Source: Anaerolineae bacterium
GTDB lineage: Bacteria; Chloroflexota; Anaerolineae; Promineifilales; Promineifilaceae
Reading direction: 5' to 3'
Assembly: GCA_023384415.1 (NCBI GenBank)
Contig: JAHDWJ010000022.1
Span: 31,949 to 95,948 of the forward strand
Length of the DNA: 64,000 nucleotides
Shown here: positions 35,065-44,379 of the stretch, in pieces
Position numbering within the stretch: position 1 is the stretch's first letter
Layout: each line of letters starts with the position of its first letter
Made by a program: the position numbers and the translations under genes
The notes under the pieces: model-generated
Seen by the model: only the letters and a program-made list of their open reading frames with translations
The model's database searches: none
What the model was told of the DNA's origin: nothing

Positions 35065-35886
35065 ATGGTTAACCAAAATGAACAACACCTGAGGCAATGG
35101 TGGGATAATCGTGCAAGTACTGTTGAATCTTTACCTGATGTGGTTGGGGCCAGCAATTATCCGCTCGACACGGGTACGAAGCGTTATCTGTATAATAAGA
35201 TAAATGAATTTCTAGAGAGTGCTCCGTGTAAGCATATCTGTCTGGATGCGGGTTGTGGTGTAGGATTGTATCTTCCCACTCTGCTCAATAAATTTGAAAA
35301 AGTAATAGGTCTGGATTTATCCTTTGGCGTATTACAGAAAATGCCAGCCTTATTACAGGAAGATGATAGAGTCTCATTAAATGTAGGATCAGTCTTTAGC
35401 CTTCCTTTTAAGGAAGAATGCTTAGATGGTATTTTCTTTCGAAGTATTTTTCAATGTTTGCCATCTGATCAAGTTTTGCCTGTCTTTATAGAATTCTACC
35501 GTGTTCTAAAACCTGGAGGGATTGCAGTTATTCATTTTAAGAATAGGCATCATTTTCTTTATCATTTAGGGCGTATTCGAAGACAACTTGCTTTGCGTAA
35601 AAAGAGATCAATAAGTGACAACGAACTTCCCCCCGAAGCGGAGCAATTTGTTCCTGGTGAAGTCTATCATCGCCCATGGTCTTGGTATTTAGATCATTCT
35701 CAGCGGGCAGGATTTGAGATAATTAGCCAATTTTCATGGCAACTTTTCTTTTGGAATCGCCTTGAGAGATACGGATTGAGCAAGACGATGGAAACAATGG
35801 AGAGATTCACGCGTCAAACTAAGATTCTTGAAAGATTTATACGACACGATGGCATAAATTACTATGCCTTATTACAAAAGGAGTAA
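35065..35886 (+). CDS. SAM-dependent class I methyltransferase
   Basis: 273 residues. Seen: CLDAGCGVGLYLPTLLNKF (SAM loop), GLDLSFGVLQKM, and SVFSLPFKEECLDGIFFRSIFQCLPSDQ. The C-terminal half (FVPGEVYHRPWSWYLDHSQRAGFEIISQFSWQLFFWN) is typical of the ubiE-like methyltransferases of EPS clusters. It begins two bases after the FemAB stop. Confidence 0.8.
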   Translation: MVNQNEQHLRQWWDNRASTVESLPDVVGASNYPLDTGTKRYLYNKINEFLESAPCKHICLDAGCGVGLYLPTLLNKFEKVIGLDLSFGVLQKMPALLQEDDRVSLNVGSVFSLPFKEECLDGIFFRSIFQCLPSDQVLPVFIEFYRVLKPGGIAVIHFKNRHHFLYHLGRIRRQLALRKKRSISDNELPPEAEQFVPGEVYHRPWSWYLDHSQRAGFEIISQFSWQLFFWNRLERYGLSKTMETMERFTRQTKILERFIRHDGINYYALLQKE

Positions 35887-36032
35887 GGTCTTGAAATTTG
35901 GGAGACATGACAAGTGATTTACGGGACCATTCCGAGCACGTATCTGCCAACCCCTCAATTCCCCAAAAGTACAAAAAAGCAATGTTTAACTGTTTGTAGT
36001 TGCTCCCACACCATCGAAATGGACAAAAAATA

Positions 36033-37511
36033 ATGATTGAATCCAATATTTGGGTAATTTGTGAAGATAGCTTGAATATTAAGGCGGTTGAGTATACATT
36101 CGATGTCCTTTTGCAGATCCTGGGAACCCCGTATAGTTTTTCAACTTATTTAGGTAACGCAAAAATTGATAGCCGTGGAGCTAAATGCATCGTATCTTAC
36201 GGTAAACACGTACCAATCGTTGAAAACAGGCCTCACATTCATATTGGTGCGAGCGATTTTTTTGAGTCACAACAATACCTTCATCGGGGTTCTTTGCCTC
36301 AGGGCGTGATTTCCTATGAAGATATATATTTAATATTTTCTGGGCAGGCAATAGGAAATGAATTGGTTAGTGTGCTTACTTTGGATAATGGTTTGATCAC
36401 CAATGCAGACATAGTTGCTTCATCCTTCTTTCTATTAACTAATTATGAAGAATTAGTTACGGTCAAATCTTTAGATAAGCGTGGACGTCCCTTGGCTATA
36501 GATAGCTTTATGGGCAAAAATGGATTATTAGATCGCCCGCTAGTAAATGAATATGCTGAGATTCTACAAAGATGGATTTTGGCAAATGTTCCCGACTTGA
36601 TTTTTGATCCGCCTGTGTGGAATGGGCATGATTTTGCAGTTGCTATTACACGGGATATAGATTCACTCCGTTGGTATTTACCATTTTCGCTCAAAGCATT
36701 GGTCTCTCAAACTATTAAAGGTCAATTTGCCAAGAGTTTTAACTCAATAAAAAACTTCCTTTTTTCAAAAGGGTATTTGGGCAGAGATCCTTACGACAAT
36801 TTTGAGAGAATCTATAATTGGGAAAAAGGATTGGGGATTCGGTCTTCGATATATGTAATGAGTAGTTCTTTAACAGGAGACTCAAATTACCATATATCTG
36901 AATTATTCAATGATCCCTACTTTACCTGCATGCTTGATGAAGGATGGGAGATAGGCTTTCACCCAGGTTTTCGAACATATATTGATGAAGCCGCTTTTCT
37001 TGAAGAGAAGGATAAATTAGTTAATTTGTTGAATCAGCCTGTTTATGGAGGAAGGCAACATGGATTAAGATTCCGTACTCCTTACACTTGGCGATTATGG
37101 GAAGATGCTAACTTTAAATATGACTCTACGATTGGTTACGCAGAAAGGGAGGGGTTTAAGAGTGGAATATGTACCCCCTACCGACCATTTGATATATTGG
37201 AAAATCGCCCGATGAATTTGTGGGAACTACCGTTAACTGTTATGGAATGTACTTTGGATAAATATCGCTTTTTAGACATGCCGACTATTCAAGATGTGTT
37301 TACAAGGCTGTTTCAAGTTACAAAGCAAAAGCGAGGTGTGTTTGTATTGCTATGGCACAATAGCTATTTTGGACAAGAAAACGCAGGTGCTTATCATGAG
37401 CTAATGGTCAAATTTGTTGAAGATGTTGGAAGAAGCGGGGCATATATAGGCCCAGCAATTGACATTATCAATGCCTGGGAGCAAAGAGAAAAATATAAAG
37501 TTCATGTTTAA
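36033..37511 (+). CDS. Polysaccharide deacetylase family protein (EPS-cluster type with N-terminal extra domain)
   Basis: 492 residues from ATG 36033; a TTG at 36000 is also in frame. The C-terminal half carries the deacetylase-type metal motif ITRDIDSLRWY and GFHPGFRTY, plus RQHGLRFRTPYTWRLWEDANFKYDSTIGYAEREGFKSGICTPYRPFDI, the hallmark of a large deacetylase subfamily in EPS loci. The N-terminal ~190 residues form a domain found in this subfamily. It would remove N-acetyl groups from the polymer or precursor. The next gene starts inside its last codons. Confidence 0.8.
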   Translation: MIESNIWVICEDSLNIKAVEYTFDVLLQILGTPYSFSTYLGNAKIDSRGAKCIVSYGKHVPIVENRPHIHIGASDFFESQQYLHRGSLPQGVISYEDIYLIFSGQAIGNELVSVLTLDNGLITNADIVASSFFLLTNYEELVTVKSLDKRGRPLAIDSFMGKNGLLDRPLVNEYAEILQRWILANVPDLIFDPPVWNGHDFAVAITRDIDSLRWYLPFSLKALVSQTIKGQFAKSFNSIKNFLFSKGYLGRDPYDNFERIYNWEKGLGIRSSIYVMSSSLTGDSNYHISELFNDPYFTCMLDEGWEIGFHPGFRTYIDEAAFLEEKDKLVNLLNQPVYGGRQHGLRFRTPYTWRLWEDANFKYDSTIGYAEREGFKSGICTPYRPFDILENRPMNLWELPLTVMECTLDKYRFLDMPTIQDVFTRLFQVTKQKRGVFVLLWHNSYFGQENAGAYHELMVKFVEDVGRSGAYIGPAIDIINAWEQREKYKVHV

Positions 37512-38730
37512 CCTTCTGGATATTCAATTGGCATGGCCTCCAAATACACAACCTTTTATTTTTAATCGTTTACGGGCTTTAGCTGAACATGAGGTTCGGA
37601 TTACAGTCGTTATTTCATCTATAGAGAAAATAGACCCATCATTAATCCCCTTTGCCCGGATTATTCGTTTACCTCATAGGGAAGAATCCCGTTCAATGAT
37701 TCTCGTACGCACTTTTGCTTATACAATAAATGCCTTCTTAAAGCAAAACAGGCGTTTCTGGCAGTTAATTAAAATTGGGGCTAAATTGAATAGGCGATTC
37801 AAGCATTTTATTTGGTGGTGGGCCACGTGTGCCCCCTTATTGCAAGTGAAACCAGATATTATCCATTTTGAGTGGAATGCGGCGGCTATAAATTATCATT
37901 GGTTACCAGCCTTATGGGAATGCCCTTTTGTGGTTAGCTGTCGCGGCCGACAAGTTAACATTCTACCTCACCTACCGGGACAAGAGAATTACATTAGTCA
38001 ATTGAGGAATTCATTTTATTCTGCTGGTAGGGTGCATGGTGTTTCACAGAATATCTTAGATGAAGCTGTTCAATATGGACTCGATCGAAATAAAGGTGTT
38101 GTTATATATACAGCGGTTGATGTGAATTACTACTCACCTCGACCACAAATTGCCCATATGCCAAAAGGGAAATTTCGTCTGATAAATGTTGGTGTTTCAA
38201 TTTGGCGTAAAGGATACGAGAATTTATTGTTAGCGATTAATTCTGTCATAGCGAAGGGGTATGACGTGCAATTAGATGTTGCAGACTGGGATGGCCCTGA
38301 ACGAGAGCGACTTATTTATACAGCAAAAGATCTTGGGATTGGGGACAAAGTACATATTTTGGGAAAGATAACCCCTGAAGAAGTTCGAGAAGCACTATGG
38401 GCAAGTAATGCGTTCATATTGTCAAGTCTTAGTGAGGGTATTTCCAATGCCCTGCTTGAAGCAATGTCTTGTGCTTTGCCAGTTATCACGACTGATTGTG
38501 GTGGTATGCGTGAAGCTATGACAGATGGTGTTGAGGGCTACATCGTTCCAACGCGAGACCCAGAAGCAATGGCTCAAGCAATCATCAAGCTAATTGAGAA
38601 TCCTGAAAATGCCATTAAAATGGGACAAGCAGGTCGCAACCGTGTATTGCATCAATTCACATTGGAAAAACAAGGAAAAGCATTTTTGAATCTTTATACA
38701 CAAATGTTATCAAGCAATCAGAATTCATGA
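37504..38730 (+). CDS. Glycosyltransferase family 4
   Basis: 408 residues from ATG 37504 (MFNLLDIQLAWPPNTQPFIFNRLRAL), overlapping the previous stop by 8 bases. Donor domain: GVSIWRKGYENLLLAI, HILGKITPEEVREALWASNAFILSSLSEGISNALLEAMSCALPVITTDCGGMREAM, with the conserved E-x7-E form (EGISNALLE). A retaining GT-B enzyme that adds a sugar to the EPS precursor. Confidence 0.88.
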   Translation: MFNLLDIQLAWPPNTQPFIFNRLRALAEHEVRITVVISSIEKIDPSLIPFARIIRLPHREESRSMILVRTFAYTINAFLKQNRRFWQLIKIGAKLNRRFKHFIWWWATCAPLLQVKPDIIHFEWNAAAINYHWLPALWECPFVVSCRGRQVNILPHLPGQENYISQLRNSFYSAGRVHGVSQNILDEAVQYGLDRNKGVVIYTAVDVNYYSPRPQIAHMPKGKFRLINVGVSIWRKGYENLLLAINSVIAKGYDVQLDVADWDGPERERLIYTAKDLGIGDKVHILGKITPEEVREALWASNAFILSSLSEGISNALLEAMSCALPVITTDCGGMREAMTDGVEGYIVPTRDPEAMAQAIIKLIENPENAIKMGQAGRNRVLHQFTLEKQGKAFLNLYTQMLSSNQNS

Positions 38731-38751
38731 TCTTTGATTTACATGATAGTA

Positions 38752-38842
38752 ACCGTTCAGCCTTCCGAAGGTTTTTCCACTGGTCAACACTTTTCCCGAA
38801 ACCTTCGGAAGCTTTCTCACCAGAGGGACTGAACGCTTACAC
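38752..38842. repeat. Nested inverted repeat downstream of the GT4 gene
   Basis: Inner arms CTTCCGAAGGTTT (38762-38774) and AAACCTTCGGAAG (38799-38811) are perfect. Outer arms CGTTCAG (38754-38760) and CTGAACG (38829-38835) are also perfect. It fills the gap before a truncated glycosyltransferase gene. It could be a terminator-like stem without T-run, or the end of a small mobile element. Confidence 0.8.
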
Positions 38843-38913
38843 ATGATATTCGACTTTTTGAGTTTTATGTAGTTAATTGTTGGTAGATCGGCAAGATTTT
38901 TTCTGTGATTAAG

Positions 38914-39366
38914 ATGAGAACAAAAAACAAGAAGCTACATATATTGACGATTGCCGAATTAGATTGGCGAAATGGTCACGAATATGCAATCCAGGCAATG
39001 AGTTATTTAAGGGTAGCTCAAATAGATTTCGAATATCATATTGTAGGCCAAGGGGAGTTCTTAGAAGCTGTGGCCTTTGCATGTTATGAGTTTGGGCTTA
39101 AGGAGCATGTGAGATTAATATTGGATCATTCTAACCAAAGTGTAGCCGCGGAATTCGTTTGGGCTGATGTATTTGTTTTAGCATCTGTAGCGTCAGGCGT
39201 AAAACATAGTCTTTGTGAAGCTATAGAGCAAAAAATCCCTGTTATCGTTACAGATTTGCCTAACTTGCTAATAGAACTACATGAAGACTGTCGTAAAGTT
39301 GTGGTGCCTCGCCGCAATTCTCAATTATTAGCCGAGGCTATTATACAACAAGCAAAATATGTTTGA
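38914..39366 (+). CDS. Glycosyltransferase family 4, C-terminal half only
   Basis: 150 residues. It matches only the donor-binding half of GT4 enzymes: LTIAELDWRNGHEYAIQAMSYLR, YHIVGQGEFLEAV, VWADVFVLASVASGVKHSLCEAIEQKIPVIVTDLPNL. The N-terminal acceptor half is missing, and the usual EGxPxxxLE is changed to GVKHSLCE. A remnant or a stand-alone domain; the nested inverted repeat just upstream may mark the break. Its TGA overlaps the next start (TGATG). GTG 38905 is also possible. Confidence 0.65.
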   Translation: MRTKNKKLHILTIAELDWRNGHEYAIQAMSYLRVAQIDFEYHIVGQGEFLEAVAFACYEFGLKEHVRLILDHSNQSVAAEFVWADVFVLASVASGVKHSLCEAIEQKIPVIVTDLPNLLIELHEDCRKVVVPRRNSQLLAEAIIQQAKYV

Positions 39367-40301
39367 TGCAGTTGCTTCATCCAGGTTTGCCAATGACTGA
39401 AGATATATACAATGTTGGAGGAGCAGAACAAGTAGTTTGTACTATTTGTCGTAACGATAATGCCCAACCATTCCCTTGGGGTGACTACCACCTTAATTTA
39501 TTACCCCCTTTTCATGTGGTGCGCTGTCAGGGTTGCGGTTTACTTTACCTTTCCCCCCGTCCTGATAGCACTACCCGTCATCGTCTCATGCAAGGGTCCG
39601 TTCCCGATATACTGCTTCCTTACAGTATGAAAACGGCGAATTATGCCTCAGTTACACGGTCTCGAGAACCATTATTTCGAAAACGTCTACGTCAGATGTT
39701 GGCCCTTTCTAACCACAAAGACTTTTCCACTTCCCAACCCATCTTAGATGTGGGAGCATCATCGGGCACGTTCACCTTATTAGCACGACAACAAGGCTGG
39801 CATGCTTTTGGGGTTGAACCTGACGAAACGAGTGTAAAGACTGCTCATAAACAAGGAATAACTTTTCCTCAAGGGGTTGCGGAACACTTACCATATCCAA
39901 ATGAAACTTTTGCTCTGGTTCATTCTCATCATGTCTTTGAACACCTGGCCAATCCTTTTCAGGCGACGCAAGAAGCCTGGCGTGTATTAAAGCCAGGGGG
40001 ATTTCTTTTTATTGAGGTACCCAATCAATTTGACAATATTATGTTTCATCGTGACATTTTGTTTCGGCGTGTCCCCCAGCGGGAGCGTAACATACGTTCT
40101 ATCCACCATCTATGGTTTTTCTCCCCGCAGACGTTAAAACGATTGATTCAAGAAGCTGGTTTTAGCAACGTCAGCGTGAAAAGTATTTATGGCGCGAAGG
40201 CAAAAGGTTGGCGTCTGCCTTTTTCATTAATGACCCGTTTGGGGGGTCGTTTTTGGTACGGTGGACCAGTTATTCAGGGTTATGGCTGGAAAGAAAAATA
40301 A
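39366..40301 (+). CDS. Class I methyltransferase with N-terminal zinc-finger-like motif
   Basis: 311 residues. Seen: CTICRNDN followed by RCQGCGLLYLSPRPD (a C-x2-C...C-x2-C zinc-ribbon-like motif common in EPS-cluster methyltransferases), then LDVGASSGTFTLLARQQGW and HSHHVFEHLANPFQATQEAWRVLKPGGFLFIEVPN. It starts at ATG 39366 within the previous TGA; ATG 39393 is an alternative. Probably a C- or O-methyltransferase acting on sugar nucleotides. Confidence 0.85.
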   Translation: MQLLHPGLPMTEDIYNVGGAEQVVCTICRNDNAQPFPWGDYHLNLLPPFHVVRCQGCGLLYLSPRPDSTTRHRLMQGSVPDILLPYSMKTANYASVTRSREPLFRKRLRQMLALSNHKDFSTSQPILDVGASSGTFTLLARQQGWHAFGVEPDETSVKTAHKQGITFPQGVAEHLPYPNETFALVHSHHVFEHLANPFQATQEAWRVLKPGGFLFIEVPNQFDNIMFHRDILFRRVPQRERNIRSIHHLWFFSPQTLKRLIQEAGFSNVSVKSIYGAKAKGWRLPFSLMTRLGGRFWYGGPVIQGYGWKEK

Positions 40302-40308
40302 CGAGCCG

Positions 40309-41424
40309 ATGCGTGTTTTGTTTTTAGTAGGTACGTTAGGTGCAGGCGGATTAGAGCGGTTTACAACTCGCATGACAATTCGCGCTAAACAAGGCGGTGA
40401 ATTTGAACCCCTTGTGTGTTGCCTTCGTGAGCGCGAGGGAATTTTCTTATCATCTTTAGAAAGGGAAGCTATAGAGGTTTATGAAGCCCCTGCACAATGG
40501 ATGCGCCATCCGAAACAGTTCGTTAAATTTAAAAATCTAATTCAGGAGATCGATCCCGCTATTGTTCACAGTCAAGTTAATTTCTCTCTGGGACAACAAT
40601 TCTTGGCTGTACGAATGGCGGGGAGAGCTACTTTCTGCGTAACAGAGCGTAATCAATACCCACTTCATGGGGGAGCACGTATCCGGAGAATCCTTCAGTT
40701 TTATTTTTTGCGCTGGTTGGGTGCTCATTATAGTGCAAATGGTATGCTGGTAGCCGAACACTTGGCTCGTCAAGTTTATTGTTCTGTAAGCAGTATTCCT
40801 GTGCTGCCCAATGGAGTTAACGATATTTTACCTGATCCGTCCGTTCGTACGCGGTTACGACAAATACTAGGATGGGGAACTGATGATGTGGGCATAGGTT
40901 ATATAGCCCGAATGGCCCCCGTGAAACAACATGACAAGTTCTTGGAGGTCTTGGGCAATTTACGTGAACAAAATTTACCTGTGAAAGCATGCCTTGTCGG
41001 AGATGGACCAGAACGCACAAAACTGGAACAACTTGTTCACCAGTTAAATTTAGAAGATTACGTGACCTTCACAGGCAGAATAGCCAACGTCGAAGATTAT
41101 TTACAGGCTTTTGATCTCGTTGCTCATTTTAGCCTGCGGGAAGGAATGCCGAATGCCATACTTGAGGCCATGTCTGCGGGGAAGCCAATTGTGGCAACAG
41201 GTGTTGGGGCTATACCTGAACTATTGGATGAAGGAAGGGTTGGCATTTTGATAAAAGAACCGACATTAGATAATCTGATGACGGGATTAAGATCACTTAT
41301 TCAATCGCCAGAATTACAAGTGCGGTTAGGACATATGGCTTCTCTCAGGGTGCAACAGATCTATGGGCTAGAAGCCATTTATAAAAGATTGCTCCACTAT
41401 TATGAAGGTGTAAGGTCATCATGA
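40309..41424 (+). CDS. Glycosyltransferase family 4
   Basis: 371 residues from ATG 40309 (MRVLFLVGTLGAGGLERF). Open frame extends to GTG 40261, but that would overlap the previous gene by 41 bases. Donor domain: GYIARMAPVKQHDKFLEVL, CLVGDGPERTKLE, VAHFSLREGMPNAILEAMSAGKPIVATGVGAIPELL, with EGMPNAILE as the E-x7-E motif. It ends in ATGA shared with the O-antigen ligase start. Confidence 0.9.
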   Translation: MRVLFLVGTLGAGGLERFTTRMTIRAKQGGEFEPLVCCLREREGIFLSSLEREAIEVYEAPAQWMRHPKQFVKFKNLIQEIDPAIVHSQVNFSLGQQFLAVRMAGRATFCVTERNQYPLHGGARIRRILQFYFLRWLGAHYSANGMLVAEHLARQVYCSVSSIPVLPNGVNDILPDPSVRTRLRQILGWGTDDVGIGYIARMAPVKQHDKFLEVLGNLREQNLPVKACLVGDGPERTKLEQLVHQLNLEDYVTFTGRIANVEDYLQAFDLVAHFSLREGMPNAILEAMSAGKPIVATGVGAIPELLDEGRVGILIKEPTLDNLMTGLRSLIQSPELQVRLGHMASLRVQQIYGLEAIYKRLLHYYEGVRSS

Positions 41425-42926
41425 ATCAACCGGACACAAGAAGACACGCTCGTTATTCTGGCAACACAGCGTACCTACGTCGTCCATCCCGACAATCTGA
41501 ACTGGGTTTCTCTACGATTGCTTTAGCGATTCTTGTCACATCCTATTTTTATGTGTTACCGCTTGGTCGTTACTCGCTTGCTGGAATTGCCTCTGATTTT
41601 CGTCTGTATGATTTTGTTTTTATCATTTTCTTTTTTGGGGTTGGATTAAAGCATCTCCCTAAATTGCAGTCCTTGTTTCGTACCCGTAGCGGATTTTTCT
41701 ACTGGGCCATCTGGCTATTGATTTTAGTCTGGTTCAGCCTATCCATCACACTTGCCTTTAGTGGATTGAGCAAGTTTCTCCCGGCGGTGATAAGGGCATT
41801 TCGCTTTACCACTTTTATACTAACGGCAGGATATGTTAGGGTTTTGGTAGATACCCCGCATCGTTTTCGTTTCCTTCTAGTCGTACTTTATTTGAATATT
41901 ATGCTTCAGGCCATATTGGCATTTGCCCAGGGAGTTGGTTTGTTGCCCAATTTCTGGCCTTCATATTGGGTGAATAATTATGGAGATGTCCCTGTGGGCA
42001 CTCTGTCGCCACATCACAAACAAATTGGTGTCGTGATGTTATTGGGAATGGCAATGACAGGAGTCTTTATACACAATTACCATAATGTTTTTGTCCGCGC
42101 CTTGCTTGTTGTTGTTATGGCGTTCATGGTTACTGTACCTGTTTTTTCAGGCGTGCGTACAACCTGGTTAGCTTTCATACCATTAACGTTAGCTTATCTC
42201 TATATTTATAGAGGTAGAGGGTTGATGACGGTTTTTATTTTAACAATCGGAGTGGGTTTTTTAATTTGGCTGAACCAGGATTGGGTACGAGAACCATTAG
42301 AAGCTCAAATAAACGCCCGGTTTGTTGATTTAGTCAACGAACAAGGATTAGAAGGGGTATATGGTGAAAGAACTGTCATCTATTTCAATAATTTACCCCA
42401 AGGCATACAGAACCGGCCTTGGGTCTTGTTAATAGGTACCGGGTTTCAAAATGTGGGCTTATCTTTATTAGGGGCAACAGGAGCACATAACAACTATCTA
42501 CAAGCCTGGCTTGAATTAGGAATTTTAGGTTTTATTGTTTATATGCAATTTCTCTACTGGATTTTTAAGGAACTCCGTAAAACATCTTCTTTGGTCCCAC
42601 CTTCATTGGAGAAGAATGTCGCTTATGGTTCCATGATCGCCTTTGTTGCTGTGTTAGCTACTATGCTTGTGGGAGAATCATTGTGGGCCCAATATAGTAT
42701 GTTTACCCTTACCGGGCAGATTATGGTTTTTATGGCTCTGGGAATCTCACCCATAAACTGGATTCCCAAAACATCGGAAGAAGAAACTACTCATGCCGCT
42801 GATTTACCTCTACGGTCCTACTCAAGAAGATTTTCCACAAGAGCAAGGCATTCTTCATTTCCCCACCGTCGAAACAGCCCTGAATGGCTTAATAAAAAGC
42901 CCGGCCAGGGAAGCCCTCTTGTGTGA
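41421..42926 (+). CDS. O-antigen ligase/polymerase family membrane protein
   Basis: 501 residues with about ten membrane helices and a long loop (about 280-350) holding YGERTVIYFNNLPQGIQNRPWVLLIGTGFQNVG followed by GAHNNYLQAWLELGILGF, the Wzy_C/O-antigen ligase signature. It would polymerise repeat units or attach chains. Its last ~45 residues (SEEETTHAADLPLRSYSRRFSTRARHSSFPHRRNSPEW...) lie after the last helix and overlap the next gene by 134 bases in another frame; this Ser/Arg-rich tail looks like overprinted sequence. Confidence 0.85.
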   Translation: MNQPDTRRHARYSGNTAYLRRPSRQSELGFSTIALAILVTSYFYVLPLGRYSLAGIASDFRLYDFVFIIFFFGVGLKHLPKLQSLFRTRSGFFYWAIWLLILVWFSLSITLAFSGLSKFLPAVIRAFRFTTFILTAGYVRVLVDTPHRFRFLLVVLYLNIMLQAILAFAQGVGLLPNFWPSYWVNNYGDVPVGTLSPHHKQIGVVMLLGMAMTGVFIHNYHNVFVRALLVVVMAFMVTVPVFSGVRTTWLAFIPLTLAYLYIYRGRGLMTVFILTIGVGFLIWLNQDWVREPLEAQINARFVDLVNEQGLEGVYGERTVIYFNNLPQGIQNRPWVLLIGTGFQNVGLSLLGATGAHNNYLQAWLELGILGFIVYMQFLYWIFKELRKTSSLVPPSLEKNVAYGSMIAFVAVLATMLVGESLWAQYSMFTLTGQIMVFMALGISPINWIPKTSEEETTHAADLPLRSYSRRFSTRARHSSFPHRRNSPEWLNKKPGQGSPLV

Positions 42927-44379
42927 GGTTGGGCTGTTCCCTTATGTTTCTCAGTTGGAACAAGTTCCTGACCTCGAAGAATGTGACATTAGCCATGCTG
43001 GTCTGTTACTAGGGGGCAAAGGTCAACTTTCTCTCACCCAACTCTCCAGTACAAATTGGCTGTTTCTTGATCCCCATGCGGAACGACGCACGACAAGTTG
43101 GAAGGCAACACCAGCCCTATGTTGGCTGCGCCCTAAGCTTATTCAAGAAATGGGGGGGGTTGATCCGGCCTATCAATCGCCAATAACTAGATTAATGGAC
43201 CTGGCGTATCGTGTGTTGGTTGCTGGGGGACGTGTTTGCCATGAACCTGCCTGGCTAACCAACCAAGAAACACCTGTGCTTTCTGCTAATTTACCATTAG
43301 TCGACCAGTTTGTTTTTTTGCAGAGACATTTAGGATCATGGGCCACTACTTATGCTACATTTTGGAGTTACTTTAGCATCAAAGATAAACAGCATATTTG
43401 GAAAAATTTTTGGTTGGCTCGACAACTCGTCAAACAATATGCGGCACCCTTTACACAAACTTCTCCCACCTTACATTTAGTCGGCGAAAAGAAAAAACAA
43501 ACAATCGAGCGGATTTCCGCAATTATTCCCACCATCAACCGTTATGAGTATTTGCCCCAAGCGATTGATTCCTTGCTTCGTTCTACGCCAGCCGTGAATG
43601 AAATTATCGTTGTCGATCAGACCCCTATCGAGCATAGGCAAATGGCGATTTATAATCCTTATTCAAGCGAAAAAGTTCGGGTCTTTTTCTTGGATGAAGC
43701 GGGTCAGTCGGTGGCACGTAACACAGCTATTCAGGCAGCTAAAGGGGAATGGTGTTTGTTATTTGAGGATGACACTGTAGCTTGGGATGATATGCTGGCA
43801 CAGCATGTCCATGTTTTGGAATATTCGGGTGCTCACGCTTCAACGGGGGTCTCTTTAGCTCCGTGGAAGAATGTGGAATATATTCCGCAAAGGATTCGAC
43901 ACTATCACATTGCTGATGTATTAGCGACAGGCAATGCTTTAGTAAAAAAGAGCGTGTTACAAGATGTTCACGGCCTTGATCGGGCCTTTGATCGGGGCTC
44001 CGGTGCTGACCATGATTTGGGTGTTCGCCTCTATCTGGCAGGTTATGAAATAGTGTTTAACTACAAGGCTATAGAAACACATTATAAAGCTCCTTCTGGA
44101 GGTATGCGAACCTACGGAGCCTGGTGGCGACATCGAAGTACCTTCTGGTCCCCGTTTCCGCCACCGACTCAGGTGTATACCATCCAACGTTATTACGTGC
44201 GTTCTTTTTGGTTGCCTCTTTATCTGCTGTATTTCTTAAAGGCGATGAAACAACATAATACTATCGAGCTTGTATGGCTATGGCTTTCTGCGCCGTGGAA
44301 GTTGGTTCGTTCGTTACGATTGGTTAAGAAACTAAAGGAAAAATCTGCTTTCCTTGAACAAATTGAAGAGGTTGTTTAA
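42793..44379 (+). CDS. Glycosyltransferase family 2 with extra N-terminal domain
   Basis: 528 residues. The GT2 domain starts near residue 235: ISAIIPTINRYEYLPQAIDSLLRS, EIIVVDQTP, AGQSVARNTAIQAAKGEWCLLFEDDTV (the DxD-like EDD). A C-terminal region carries basic membrane-proximal segments. The N-terminal ~220 residues (CEVGLFPYVSQLEQVPDLEECD..., CWLRPKLIQEMGGVDPAYQSPITRLMDLAYRV) resemble a degenerate second GT2-like domain. ATG 42793 lies inside the preceding ligase gene; no later start keeps the N-terminal domain. It ends at the ATG of the next gene (TAATG). Confidence 0.8.
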   Translation: MPLIYLYGPTQEDFPQEQGILHFPTVETALNGLIKSPAREALLCEVGLFPYVSQLEQVPDLEECDISHAGLLLGGKGQLSLTQLSSTNWLFLDPHAERRTTSWKATPALCWLRPKLIQEMGGVDPAYQSPITRLMDLAYRVLVAGGRVCHEPAWLTNQETPVLSANLPLVDQFVFLQRHLGSWATTYATFWSYFSIKDKQHIWKNFWLARQLVKQYAAPFTQTSPTLHLVGEKKKQTIERISAIIPTINRYEYLPQAIDSLLRSTPAVNEIIVVDQTPIEHRQMAIYNPYSSEKVRVFFLDEAGQSVARNTAIQAAKGEWCLLFEDDTVAWDDMLAQHVHVLEYSGAHASTGVSLAPWKNVEYIPQRIRHYHIADVLATGNALVKKSVLQDVHGLDRAFDRGSGADHDLGVRLYLAGYEIVFNYKAIETHYKAPSGGMRTYGAWWRHRSTFWSPFPPPTQVYTIQRYYVRSFWLPLYLLYFLKAMKQHNTIELVWLWLSAPWKLVRSLRLVKKLKEKSAFLEQIEEVV

